Shown here one piece after another: positions 55,075-63,276 of a DNA stretch of 64,000 bases (its first letter is position 1; the number at the start of each line of letters is the position of its first letter). Made by a program: the position numbers and the translations under genes. Source of the stretch: JAOZTV01 sp965371805 (GTDB lineage: Bacteria; Acidobacteriota; Aminicenantia; UBA2199). The stretch covers positions 1 through 64,000 of the forward strand of contig CBDUZW010000019.1 of assembly GCA_965371805.1 (NCBI GenBank). The letters are read 5' to 3'. The notes under the pieces are model-generated. The model searched no databases and was not told the DNA's origin. It was given only the letters and a program-made list of their open reading frames with translations.

Positions 55075-56097
55075 ATGACTGAAAAAAATAGTGATCTCTC
55101 TTATATAAAGACATATCTTGGTATTATTGTAGCTGTTATTTTTGTTATAATTTTAAAAGAATTACGGTCAATATTTGTACCTCTCTTTTTGGCAGTTATG
55201 TTATATTTTCTTTTTAATAATGTTGTAAAACAACTCCTTGTTATGAAGATTCCAAAAATGATCGCTTTACTATTTTTACTATTTTTCCTATTTGTGATCT
55301 TTTATCTGCTGGGAATTTTGATATTTTCAAGTGTTGCTTCTGTATCAGAGAACTTTCCAAAATATAGCGGAAACATTTCTACAATGTTACAGGGCTTAAC
55401 AAAAAACATAGATATTCCAAATCTTGATAGCCTTTTTAAGAGTATTAAATGGAGCGAATTTGCACCTGTTCTGACAGGAACATTTGGAACATTCGCGACT
55501 TTTATTGGAAATATAATTTTAATAATAGTTTTTCTTATGTTTATGCTTGCCGGAAGAGAAGCTCTTGAGAAGAGGTTAGAAACTGCTTTTTCCGCAAATA
55601 GAAAAAATGAGGTTTTAGAATTACTTAATAAAATTGAAAATGAAGTTCAACATTACATATTAATAAAAACAACAGTAAGCTTTATAACCGCAACAATAAG
55701 TTTAATAATTTTATCTATAGGAAGGGTCGATTTTGCAGTTTTTTCAGCGTTGCTGATATTTATACTAAATTTTATTCCAAATTTTGGATCGATCGCTGCG
55801 ACTATGTTTCCTGTATTAATATCTATTGCCCAAAAAGGTTTTACACTTGAGGTGTTTATTATTGCAAGTTGTCTTGTCTTAACTCAAATGGTGATCGGAA
55901 ATGTAATAGAACCAAAAATTACTGGAAAAAGTCTGAATATTTCACCCCTTGTTATATTGATTTCCTTAATCCTATGGGGTTGGATGTGGGGTATTGTCGG
56001 AATGGTTCTTGCAGTTCCAATTACATCTGCTTTAAAAATATTTTTTAGTCATATTCCACAACTAAAACCAATTGCAGATATGATAAGTGCGGAATAG
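55075..56097 (+). CDS. AI-2E family transporter
   Basis: 340 residues, about seven transmembrane helices. The family pattern is clear: ELRSIFVPLFLAVMLYFLFN near the N-terminus, a central amphipathic region, FILNFIPNFGSIAATMFPVL and GNVIEPKITGKSLNISPLVILISLILWGWMWGIVGMVLAVPI. Members include quorum-signal exporters and Na+/H+ antiporters; substrate unknown. Starts eight bases after the previous stop. Confidence 0.9.
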   Translation: MTEKNSDLSYIKTYLGIIVAVIFVIILKELRSIFVPLFLAVMLYFLFNNVVKQLLVMKIPKMIALLFLLFFLFVIFYLLGILIFSSVASVSENFPKYSGNISTMLQGLTKNIDIPNLDSLFKSIKWSEFAPVLTGTFGTFATFIGNIILIIVFLMFMLAGREALEKRLETAFSANRKNEVLELLNKIENEVQHYILIKTTVSFITATISLIILSIGRVDFAVFSALLIFILNFIPNFGSIAATMFPVLISIAQKGFTLEVFIIASCLVLTQMVIGNVIEPKITGKSLNISPLVILISLILWGWMWGIVGMVLAVPITSALKIFFSHIPQLKPIADMISAE

Positions 56098-56108
56098 GGA
56101 GAAAGAAG

Positions 56109-56693
56109 ATGCTTAGGATATTCTCTGGGATTTATAAAGGACGAAGGTTGCTAACTGCAAATTCTGTAAATGTTCGTCCTACAACGGCAAAGATTAAGCT
56201 TTCTTTTTTTGATACTATTCAAAAAGAAATCCGTGAAGCTATTTTTTTGGATGGATTTGGAGGAAGTGGAAATATTGGTATTGAGGCACTTTCAAGGGGA
56301 GCAGAATATGTTGTGTTTATTGATGTCTTTCCAGAATCAATAAAATATTTAAAAAAAAACATAGAAAAAATTGGTATTCCATCTGATCATTATAGGATAA
56401 TAACTGGTGATTATAACAGGAGCGTTATAGCTCTTGGAAAGGATGGATTTAAATTTGATATTATTTTTCTTGATCCACCCTATAAGATGTTAGGGTATGC
56501 AAATCCTCTAAAGGTTATATATAAAAGAGATATTCTTGCTGAAGATGGATTGATTGTACTCGAGAGACCGTCCCGACAGGATTTTGATGGAAAATTTTTT
56601 GAAAATTATAAAACAAATAGATTAGGTCAAAAATCTCTTGATTTTTTCAGACATTTTCAACATGATGAAAAGGAGGATAATAGTGAAAAGTAA
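56109..56693 (+). CDS. rsmD: 16S rRNA (guanine966-N2)-methyltransferase RsmD
   Basis: 194 residues. GIYKGRRLLTANSVNVRPTTAKIK at the N-terminus, SAM motif LDGFGGSGNIGIEALSRGA (near 55) and catalytic DPPY (near 121) define RsmD, which methylates G966 in the 30S head. Length is normal. Its last 11 bases overlap the next gene. Confidence 0.93.
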   Translation: MLRIFSGIYKGRRLLTANSVNVRPTTAKIKLSFFDTIQKEIREAIFLDGFGGSGNIGIEALSRGAEYVVFIDVFPESIKYLKKNIEKIGIPSDHYRIITGDYNRSVIALGKDGFKFDIIFLDPPYKMLGYANPLKVIYKRDILAEDGLIVLERPSRQDFDGKFFENYKTNRLGQKSLDFFRHFQHDEKEDNSEK

Positions 56694-57168
56694 TAAAGTA
56701 AAAAATAAATTTATTTTCTTCGTCTATTTTTTTCTTTTTTCTTTTTTGATTGTAACTTTTAATACATGTACAGAGGAAAAAAAAGCGGCAAAAGATGAAA
56801 AGGATTATCTCCAGATTGAGAGAAGAAAGTTGTTAAAAACAAAAGGAGACATCAAAGCAGTCGGGGATTCAATAATGCAATATGTTATATTAACTGGCAA
56901 AGCTCCTGATATTTCAGATATTTCTGAATTGAAAAGTGGTGAGTTTTCACATTTTAAAAAACTAAAAACTTTAACAGATGGCTGGGGTAATGATTTTTTA
57001 TATTATAGAGATAGTGATGATGATTCATCCTTTTATATCGCCTCTTCCGGGAAAGATGGAAAATTTGAAGGGTGGGAACAAAAAGGACGATATAATATTA
57101 CTGAATTAAATCATTATAATATGGATGTTATCTATTCAAACGGAAGCTTTTTATATACATCAAATTAA
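56683..57168 (+). CDS. Secreted GspG-like domain protein, possible lipoprotein
   Basis: 161 residues. GTG at 56683 is chosen because AAGGAGG lies seven bases upstream and overlaps rsmD. Signal sequence KNKFIFFVYFFLFSFLIVTFNTC ends in a Cys, an imperfect lipobox. The mature part has the GspG-like pattern: a helix (LLKTKGDIKAVGDSIMQYV), DGWGNDFLYY, YIASSGKDGKFEGWEQKG and VIYSNGSFLY. The same pattern occurs in the zinc-ribbon protein at 4376-5827. No pilin cleavage motif, so it is not a pseudopilin. It ends the 13-gene array. Confidence 0.7.
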   Translation: MKSNKVKNKFIFFVYFFLFSFLIVTFNTCTEEKKAAKDEKDYLQIERRKLLKTKGDIKAVGDSIMQYVILTGKAPDISDISELKSGEFSHFKKLKTLTDGWGNDFLYYRDSDDDSSFYIASSGKDGKFEGWEQKGRYNITELNHYNMDVIYSNGSFLYTSN

Positions 57169-57299
57169 GACTCTACACCCTTCACATACCTGCGTTTTTA
57201 GAGAGCAATGTAACTGTTCGCCTAAATATTTAATAATTTTGCAAGAATTGTTCTTTTAGATTGTTTTAGAGTATTAAATTAATAACAAAGGAGAATAAA

Positions 57300-57833
57300 A
57301 TGAACAAAAAAAAATTATTAATTATGGCAATTGCATTGGCTTTTCTTTTTGGTAATATATTAAATGCAAAACCAAGAGGACAAAGATCGAAGATGATGAG
57401 ACATTCAGGCTTTGGAATGAAAATGGCAGAAAAAAATCTTTATCCTGCAGAAAAACTTTTAAGATTCAAAGCAGAGATCGGATTATCTGAATCCCAGGTT
57501 AAAAAAATTGAAAAGATGCAGGTAAACTTTCAGGAATTTTTAATTAAAAATTCTGCAGATGCAAAATTAATCGGCCTGAAAATTAAAACTGAATTCAAAT
57601 CTGATAAGGTGAACAGAAACAAGGTAATAAGCCTGATAAAAAAGGTTGCTGCTGTAAAAACCGAGATCCAGGTAGGGAAGGTTAACTATCTTCTTGATGT
57701 GAAATCAGTATTAAAAAAAGAGCAAATTGACAAGATCAAAACTTTAAGAAAAGCGAGAAGAGCAAAGATGATGAAAAAAGGAAAAAGGGCGAAAAGATCC
57801 TGTCAGGCTGGTATGGGGAGAAACAGATCTTAG
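57300..57833 (+). CDS. Spy/CpxP-like periplasmic protein
   Basis: 177 residues. Signal peptide KKKLLIMAIALAFLFGNILNA, then a helical, basic protein with two LTxxQ-like motifs (IGLSESQVKKIEKMQ, VLKKEQIDKIKTLRKARR). Spy/CpxP proteins are ATP-independent chaperones or stress sensors of the envelope, often induced by metals or misfolding. CAAAGGAG before the ATG. It stands alone after a 130-base gap and is followed by a terminator. Confidence 0.75.
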   Translation: MNKKKLLIMAIALAFLFGNILNAKPRGQRSKMMRHSGFGMKMAEKNLYPAEKLLRFKAEIGLSESQVKKIEKMQVNFQEFLIKNSADAKLIGLKIKTEFKSDKVNRNKVISLIKKVAAVKTEIQVGKVNYLLDVKSVLKKEQIDKIKTLRKARRAKMMKKGKRAKRSCQAGMGRNRS

Positions 57834-57852
57834 TTGACAAATTAAAAAAGAT

Positions 57853-57886
57853 AGGGCAGTTTAATAATTCTGTCCTGTTTTTTTTT
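57853..57886 (+). terminator. Intrinsic terminator after the Spy-like gene
   Basis: AGGGCAG, a ten-base loop, CTGTCCT (one G-U pair), then G and nine T. It lies 20 bases after the stop at 57833 and separates this gene from the convergent moaC. Confidence 0.85.
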
Positions 57887-57909
57887 ACTTCCAAAATTCT
57901 TTTATTATT

Positions 57910-58353
57910 TTAAGATTTAGTTTTTTTTAAAAGTTTTACTTCTGTTATTTCCATGTTTTTATCAACAGCTTTACACATATCATATATTGTAATAGCAGCA
58001 ATACTGACAGCAGTAATAGCTTCCATCTCAATGCCGGTTTTTCCATCACAAATTGCTTTTGAAATAATTGCAATATAATTCTCACTGATCTCAAATGATA
58101 TGTCTATTTTATTAATAAGTATATTATGACAAAGGGGGATTAATTCAGATGTTTTTTTTGCTGCATTGATTCCTGCAATTCTTGCAGTAGAAAGGACATC
58201 TCCTTTTTTTACCATATCTGATCTAATTAATTCTATTGTCTCTTTACTTAATAATATTTTTCCTGAAGCAATTGCTTCTCTATGAACTATGGTTTTTTTA
58301 CTTATGTCAACCATATTTGCTTCACCTTTTGAATTAAGATGTGAAAACTTCAT
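57910..58353 (-). CDS. moaC: Cyclic pyranopterin monophosphate synthase MoaC
   Basis: 147 residues, typical length. FSHLNSKGEANMVDISKKTIVHREAIASG, the active-site IPLCHNILI and GKTGIEMEAITAVSIAAITIYDMCKAVDK. It makes cPMP with MoaA in molybdenum-cofactor synthesis. The start gives the canonical N-terminus. Four bases separate it from the upstream unknown gene, so it is co-transcribed with it and rodZ rather than with other moa genes. Confidence 0.96.
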   Translation of the reverse strand: MKFSHLNSKGEANMVDISKKTIVHREAIASGKILLSKETIELIRSDMVKKGDVLSTARIAGINAAKKTSELIPLCHNILINKIDISFEISENYIAIISKAICDGKTGIEMEAITAVSIAAITIYDMCKAVDKNMEITEVKLLKKTKS

Positions 58354-58357
58354 TTAA

Positions 58358-59440
58358 TTATCCTTTTTGTTCTTGAATTTGATTTGCTAATTTTCTGACT
58401 ACCGGATTCACATTTTTATCTTTTTTGATAAGTTTAAGATCATTTATGTGTAATTTTTTTAGAAATCCCAGTGCATCTGAAATTGGGGTTTTGGGATTTA
58501 CAACAAGTGCTAAAATCACTTGATAGCTCTTTGTCCACGACCTCTTTTTTGCAATTTTTGTAATTATATCACCTGCTATACTTTTGTTTTTAACTATTGT
58601 GCAGATCTCTTCAAGAGATAGTTTTGGGCTTTGAATGACTGACATACTTACCATTTTGTTCGAGTCTCTTATTAGCATTGCTCTGTCTGCCTGAGTGCCT
58701 AATAATGCAGTCTTAACTCTTTCTGCTACAGTCATATTATTGATTTCCTGAAACCTTGCCATTACCTTCTGTTCCACATCTTCTATAAGTAAGATTTCAT
58801 CCTCTATTTCTTCTTTGACCTCTTCTTTTTTTTCTTCAGACTTTTCATCAATATCTTCAACGTCTTTCATTTCCATTGCAGCAATACTAAATATCTCATC
58901 TGTAAGGCAGTCTGCTTTTATTTCTTCACCCTTCTCCTCAGTTAGGTAAAAACGTTTGATCTCATCAAGTTTTCCTCTTGTGAAATTACTGATATTTTTG
59001 TTGTTTTCCATTATTTCAATAATTTCTGGAAATGCAATTAATTTGATCTGGTTTTCTGATAGAGTCTCTAAAATTTCAGTATTGCCTTTCTCAGCAATTT
59101 TTTTTAAAAATTCTTCGGATAAATGATTGTTATGAATAATTTTGATAAGAATTGCATTATTCGACAACGATAGGGACTCTAATAAAATATAGTAGGCCAC
59201 ATTTATATTTGCAAACTGATTCTCTACATAATCTTTCTTTGTACTTTCTGAAATATTTTTAATTTGATCTATTGTTATTTGCTTGTATTCTTTTCTCTTT
59301 AAGTTAAAAACAAATGTTTCAAGGTATTCAGTTTCTGTAAATGGGAGGTGTTTTTCCAATAACATATTAATCATGTCAGCATCTGGTTCCCCTTCAACTA
59401 TTTTTTTTACTAGCGGGTTTTTTGATAGAAGTGTTGCCAT
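58358..59440 (-). CDS. Uncharacterised helical protein with acidic linker
   Basis: 360 residues, soluble, helix-rich. An N-terminal half of repeated helical elements (ILLESLSLSNNAILIKIIHNN, LSENQIKLIAFPEIIEIM) is followed by a strongly acidic stretch (EKSEEKKEEVKEEIEDEILL, about 200-220) and a conserved C-terminal block AERVKTALLGTQADRAMLIR, VSMSVIQSPKLSLEEI, ALVVNPKTP. The layout resembles HEAT/DUF2336-like proteins in a range of lineages, function unknown. Its ATG is next to the rodZ stop. Confidence 0.7.
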   Translation of the reverse strand: MATLLSKNPLVKKIVEGEPDADMINMLLEKHLPFTETEYLETFVFNLKRKEYKQITIDQIKNISESTKKDYVENQFANINVAYYILLESLSLSNNAILIKIIHNNHLSEEFLKKIAEKGNTEILETLSENQIKLIAFPEIIEIMENNKNISNFTRGKLDEIKRFYLTEEKGEEIKADCLTDEIFSIAAMEMKDVEDIDEKSEEKKEEVKEEIEDEILLIEDVEQKVMARFQEINNMTVAERVKTALLGTQADRAMLIRDSNKMVSMSVIQSPKLSLEEICTIVKNKSIAGDIITKIAKKRSWTKSYQVILALVVNPKTPISDALGFLKKLHINDLKLIKKDKNVNPVVRKLANQIQEQKG

Positions 59441-60238
59441 TTATTTTAAATCCGGATTTTCAGGAGATATTAATAATTTTTGATATCCAATTTTATCTTT
59501 AAAATAGGTCAACCCTTTTCCATTTACAATGATATCTATTGCAGATGCAAATTGTGTATGGAAAAAAAAATTATATCCTTTCAATTTTAAGACATCACCC
59601 TGAGTATAGTCTCTACCTATGATTTTTTTTCCATTTTGAAACATTGTGATCCAGTTTTTTTTATTAACAATAATTACAAGATCGACAGCCCATTTATCTT
59701 TTGAATAATTGAATTGTGTTTCTAATAATTCAGGATCATTACCGTTGATATTATTAAAACCATAGCCAATTAAATTTATTTTACTTTCCATGTGTAATTT
59801 TGTTTGAGGCAGTTCTTTTAATGTTATGATTTTCTCAGGAGTTAAAAATGTTTTGATTTGGTCTAAATTTTTATATATTAGAAAAAAAGCAGCAAAAAAC
59901 AGAGCAATTACTATCAATGATTTGAAAAAGAAACCTTTGTTTTCAAATTTACTGTATCTCATTTTATTTAAATAATCAGCTTTTTTATCAATAATAAATG
60001 GTATGTTTTCAATAAGGTCATTATGTTTTAATAAAAAATCATTATATTCTATTTCCATTGCTAAAAGATAGTTTTTTACAAAATTTTTAAGATAGAATTT
60101 ACCTGGAATTTTTGAATAATCATTTTCCTCAAGTGCGATAATTATTTTTTCTGGAATATTCGTTTTTTTGGAGATCTCAATTATGCTAGCTTTTGCATTA
60201 AGTCTCTCACTTTTTAAGAATTCACCAAGTCCGTCCAT
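59441..60238 (-). CDS. rodZ: RodZ-like cytoskeletal membrane protein
   Basis: 265 residues. N-terminal Cro/CI-type HTH (LGEFLKSERLNAKASIIEIS, IPEKIIIALEENDYSKIPGKFYLKNFVKNY) as in RodZ, a transmembrane helix (about 113-133), and a periplasmic DUF4115-like beta domain (about 160-265: KWAVDLVIIVNKKNWITMF). RodZ couples MreB to the cell-wall elongation machinery. A TTG twelve codons upstream is excluded because the promoter overlaps it. No ribosome site: the ATG lies about ten bases after the -10 box. Confidence 0.88.
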   Translation of the reverse strand: MDGLGEFLKSERLNAKASIIEISKKTNIPEKIIIALEENDYSKIPGKFYLKNFVKNYLLAMEIEYNDFLLKHNDLIENIPFIIDKKADYLNKMRYSKFENKGFFFKSLIVIALFFAAFFLIYKNLDQIKTFLTPEKIITLKELPQTKLHMESKINLIGYGFNNINGNDPELLETQFNYSKDKWAVDLVIIVNKKNWITMFQNGKKIIGRDYTQGDVLKLKGYNFFFHTQFASAIDIIVNGKGLTYFKDKIGYQKLLISPENPDLK

Positions 60239-60246
60239 AAGTGTAT

Positions 60247-60274
60247 ATTGTATTAAATTTACAGTATAAGTCAA
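60247..60274 (-). promoter_or_regulatory. Promoter of rodZ, leaderless-type spacing
   Basis: Minus strand: TTGACT at 60274-60269, 16-base spacer, TACAAT at 60252-60247. The usual initiation distance places the transcript start at about 60240, essentially at the ATG 60238. It also overlaps the intergenic space after trmH, so rodZ and the genes below it can be transcribed separately from metG-trmH. Confidence 0.6.
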
Positions 60275-60292
60275 CAGTATTTCATATATAAT

Positions 60293-61054
60293 TCATTTTT
60301 TTTGGGAAAAACTGGAAATATAAAATGATATAATTGCAAATGCATGGCTTAAATTCATGGAGTTTTTAAATCCATTCATTGGAATATGCACAGATTCTGT
60401 ACAGCAGCTAAGTATACTTTTTGAAACACCATAGGCTTCATTTCCGATAATGATATTAAATGAAGTTTCCGGCGGCGTCCACTGTGTTATGGGGAGTGAA
60501 CTCTCTGTCTTTTCAAGTGCGATTGAAGGCATGTCACTGCTTTTTATGAAATTTTGCAGATTTGACTCATATTTGACCGGTATCCACTGTTCTGTCCCCA
60601 TTGCGGATTTTTTCAGGTTGGCATTGTCGAGGGCCAACCCTTTTGTGCTGTGTATGAGTTCAGAATAACCAAAATTATCAATAATACGGAGTATAGAGCC
60701 CACATTATATGGTGTTAATACCTGGTCGAGAATGACGGAAATATTTTTTTGAGGGTTCCAGATTATATTTTTTAAAGTATGTTCCTGACTTTTAAAATAA
60801 TGAACCGGTTTCCCACTCAATTTCTGATGAAAGGAAAAATATAATTCAAGCGCTTCAACTTTGCTGATCCATTCTGGTGGAAAGTACCGGTCTAATGGAG
60901 CCCATGAGATCAGCTTCGTATAAGTGCCGGTGAAGTCATTAAGATCCTGTGAATTAATGCAGTCAACGGCAAAATGAGAGAGGGCGGTATGTTTTTGCCT
61001 GGCACTTAATGAGAACCACTTGTTTTTACCAATGATTTTAACGGACTTTCCCAT
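60293..61054 (-). CDS. TrmH/SpoU family RNA ribose methyltransferase
   Basis: 253 residues. An N-terminal substrate-binding region of about 100 residues, then SPOUT motifs: ILDQVLTPYNVGSILRIIDNFG (motif 1), FNIIIGNEAYGVS (motif 2) and IPMNGFKNSMNLSHAFAIISFY (motif 3) forming the trefoil knot. It 2'-O-methylates tRNA or rRNA. Its start overlaps metG by 17 bases. Confidence 0.9.
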   Translation of the reverse strand: MGKSVKIIGKNKWFSLSARQKHTALSHFAVDCINSQDLNDFTGTYTKLISWAPLDRYFPPEWISKVEALELYFSFHQKLSGKPVHYFKSQEHTLKNIIWNPQKNISVILDQVLTPYNVGSILRIIDNFGYSELIHSTKGLALDNANLKKSAMGTEQWIPVKYESNLQNFIKSSDMPSIALEKTESSLPITQWTPPETSFNIIIGNEAYGVSKSILSCCTESVHIPMNGFKNSMNLSHAFAIISFYISSFSQKK

Positions 61055-63191
61055 TTCCTATATTAATGGTATTTACTTGTTTGTTTTCTAGACTAAGGGG
61101 TTGGTTCTCCCATAATAAAATGTTTTCTTTAACAGAAAGTTCAACCTTTTTAAAGTCATCAATCGCGATCTCTTTTATATTTGGTGACATGTCTTCTACA
61201 AGAAGATTACAACCGATATGACTGTCTTCCAGTTCAAAAAGTTCCAGTTTTTTTCTTTTTTCAGCAGTCAATATCATTCCTTCTGAATCAATTCCGTTCA
61301 GAGTTGCCTTTTTTAAATTTACCAAAACCAGGACCTTTCGGTTTAAGAGATCCTCAGGTTGAAAGAATTTCGTCAATCTGGCACAAACCGTTTTTGGCTT
61401 CTCTTCGCCAATATCTACTTTTAATACATATAAGTGCCCTGCATTCGGATGTTTCTCAACATTAACGATTTGTCCTGTTTTAATATTTAGACATGAAAAA
61501 TCCAAAAAATCTCCGCTGAATTTCTTTTTCCATTTTTCAGCGTCTTTCATATCCAGTTTTTTGTATAGGATTTCAGGTGTCCCGATTGAATGAGCTTTTA
61601 ATCCACTGAATTCGGTCACAGATTTCCAGATATCTGGTGAATTTAGTTTTTCGGATAAATTCAGCATCTTAAAAAGTCTTTCTGAAGTTTCGGGAATGTA
61701 AGGGTTTAGTAAAATGGCCAGATTTTTTATTAAATAGGTTAGAACTGTCAGTGTTGCATGAACCTCTTCTTTATCTGTTTTAATTTTTGCCCATGGCTCT
61801 GCATCCTGAAAAAATTTATTTCCTGCCTTACTCAATAATAGGGTAAGTCTAAGAGCATCTCTTAATTTTATTGCTTCAAGGTTCTGGGTGATCTCATTGA
61901 TCTTTTCGATGCTCTCTGTTACAAAAGTCTGTTGATAATCTTTTAATTCCAGGTCTACGATTTTCCCGTCAAAGTTTTTTTCAAGATAGACTAAAACTCT
62001 ATTTACTAGATTTCCAATATTGTCCAGGAATTCAAAGTTGATTTTTCCGAAAAAGTCTGTCCAGGAGAAGATAGAATCATTTTTTTCAGGTCTGATGGAA
62101 AGTAGATAGAATCGCCAGAGATCAATTGGAATGCCTGTCTCTTTTACATCAGTACCAAAAACGCCTATATTTCGTGATTTGGAAAATTTTGTGTCTTCAT
62201 AATTCAGATATTCAGTACTATTTATATGGTGAAGGAGGGTCCAGTTTTTTTTTGTTCCAATTAAGGAAGCAGGAAATAAAACAGTGTGAAAGGGGATATT
62301 ATCCTTTGCCATAAATTGATATAATGATATTTCATCGGGATTCTGCCACCAGTGTTTCCAGTCCTCTTTACTATTTGCAGTAATTGAAATATATCCAATA
62401 GGAGCATCAAACCAGACATAAAAAACCTTATTTTCAAATCCAGGTTTTGGAACAGGAATGCCCCATTTTAAATCTCTGGTAATAGGCCGGGAAGCAAGAC
62501 CTCTTTTAAACCATCCATCTGTGGTTGTTAATGCATTATTTGTCCATGTACCATCCTTTGATTGTTTTTTAAACCATTTTTCTAATTGAGGTGCTATTTT
62601 ATCAAGGTCGAGGTGAAGATGTTTTGTCTCTTTCAAAGTTGGCGTTTTCGCACAAACTTTACACTTCGGGTCTATTAAGTTTTCAGGTTCTAATAAACTT
62701 CCACATTTATCGCATTGATCTCCTCTTGCCTCTTCATATCCGCATTTGGGACAGGTTCCCTCAACATATCGATCTGCAAGAAACATCTTATCAAAGTCAC
62801 AATAGGTTCTTTTAGAACTATGCTCGGATATATATCCGTTTTTATCAAGATCTTTAAATATCATATGTGAAACTTCTTTTTGCTTTTCAGTAGAAGTTCT
62901 GCCAAAGATATCAAATTTGATGTTAAAGTATTCATATATTTCTGAATGTATCTTATGATACTTATCGCAGATCTCCTGAGGAGATAATCCTTCTTCTCTT
63001 GCTTTATTTTCAGTCGCGGTTCCATACTCATCGGTTCCGCATACATATAATGTCTCATAACCTCTGGCTCTGCAAAATCGTGCATAAACATCAGCGGAAA
63101 GAACACATCCAATAATATTTCCAAGATGAGGAACATTATTAACATATGGCAATGCTGAGGTTATTAGTTTTTTCTTAACTTCTTTTTTCAT
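61038..63191 (-). CDS. metG: Methionyl-tRNA synthetase
   Basis: 717 residues. ALPYVNNVPHLGNIIG with the HIGH-equivalent HLGN, a zinc region with two CxxC pairs (GTCPKCGYEEARGDQCDKCG, then KCKVC), the KMSKS-equivalent TKFSKSRNIG and a C-terminal tRNA-binding domain (about 610-717; NIKTGQIVNVEKHPNAGHLYVLKVDIGEE). It charges initiator and elongator tRNA-Met. Complete; the C-terminal EMAP-like domain is present, as in dimeric enzymes. It is co-transcribed with the TrmH gene. Confidence 0.96.
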   Translation of the reverse strand: MKKEVKKKLITSALPYVNNVPHLGNIIGCVLSADVYARFCRARGYETLYVCGTDEYGTATENKAREEGLSPQEICDKYHKIHSEIYEYFNIKFDIFGRTSTEKQKEVSHMIFKDLDKNGYISEHSSKRTYCDFDKMFLADRYVEGTCPKCGYEEARGDQCDKCGSLLEPENLIDPKCKVCAKTPTLKETKHLHLDLDKIAPQLEKWFKKQSKDGTWTNNALTTTDGWFKRGLASRPITRDLKWGIPVPKPGFENKVFYVWFDAPIGYISITANSKEDWKHWWQNPDEISLYQFMAKDNIPFHTVLFPASLIGTKKNWTLLHHINSTEYLNYEDTKFSKSRNIGVFGTDVKETGIPIDLWRFYLLSIRPEKNDSIFSWTDFFGKINFEFLDNIGNLVNRVLVYLEKNFDGKIVDLELKDYQQTFVTESIEKINEITQNLEAIKLRDALRLTLLLSKAGNKFFQDAEPWAKIKTDKEEVHATLTVLTYLIKNLAILLNPYIPETSERLFKMLNLSEKLNSPDIWKSVTEFSGLKAHSIGTPEILYKKLDMKDAEKWKKKFSGDFLDFSCLNIKTGQIVNVEKHPNAGHLYVLKVDIGEEKPKTVCARLTKFFQPEDLLNRKVLVLVNLKKATLNGIDSEGMILTAEKRKKLELFELEDSHIGCNLLVEDMSPNIKEIAIDDFKKVELSVKENILLWENQPLSLENKQVNTINIGNGKVR

Positions 63192-63276
63192 TTTATTCCT
63201 TTTTTTAATAATTAAGATTAATTCTATATTAAAACAACTCTTCTTTCAAGAAAAAACAAATTGATCTGATCAGAAT

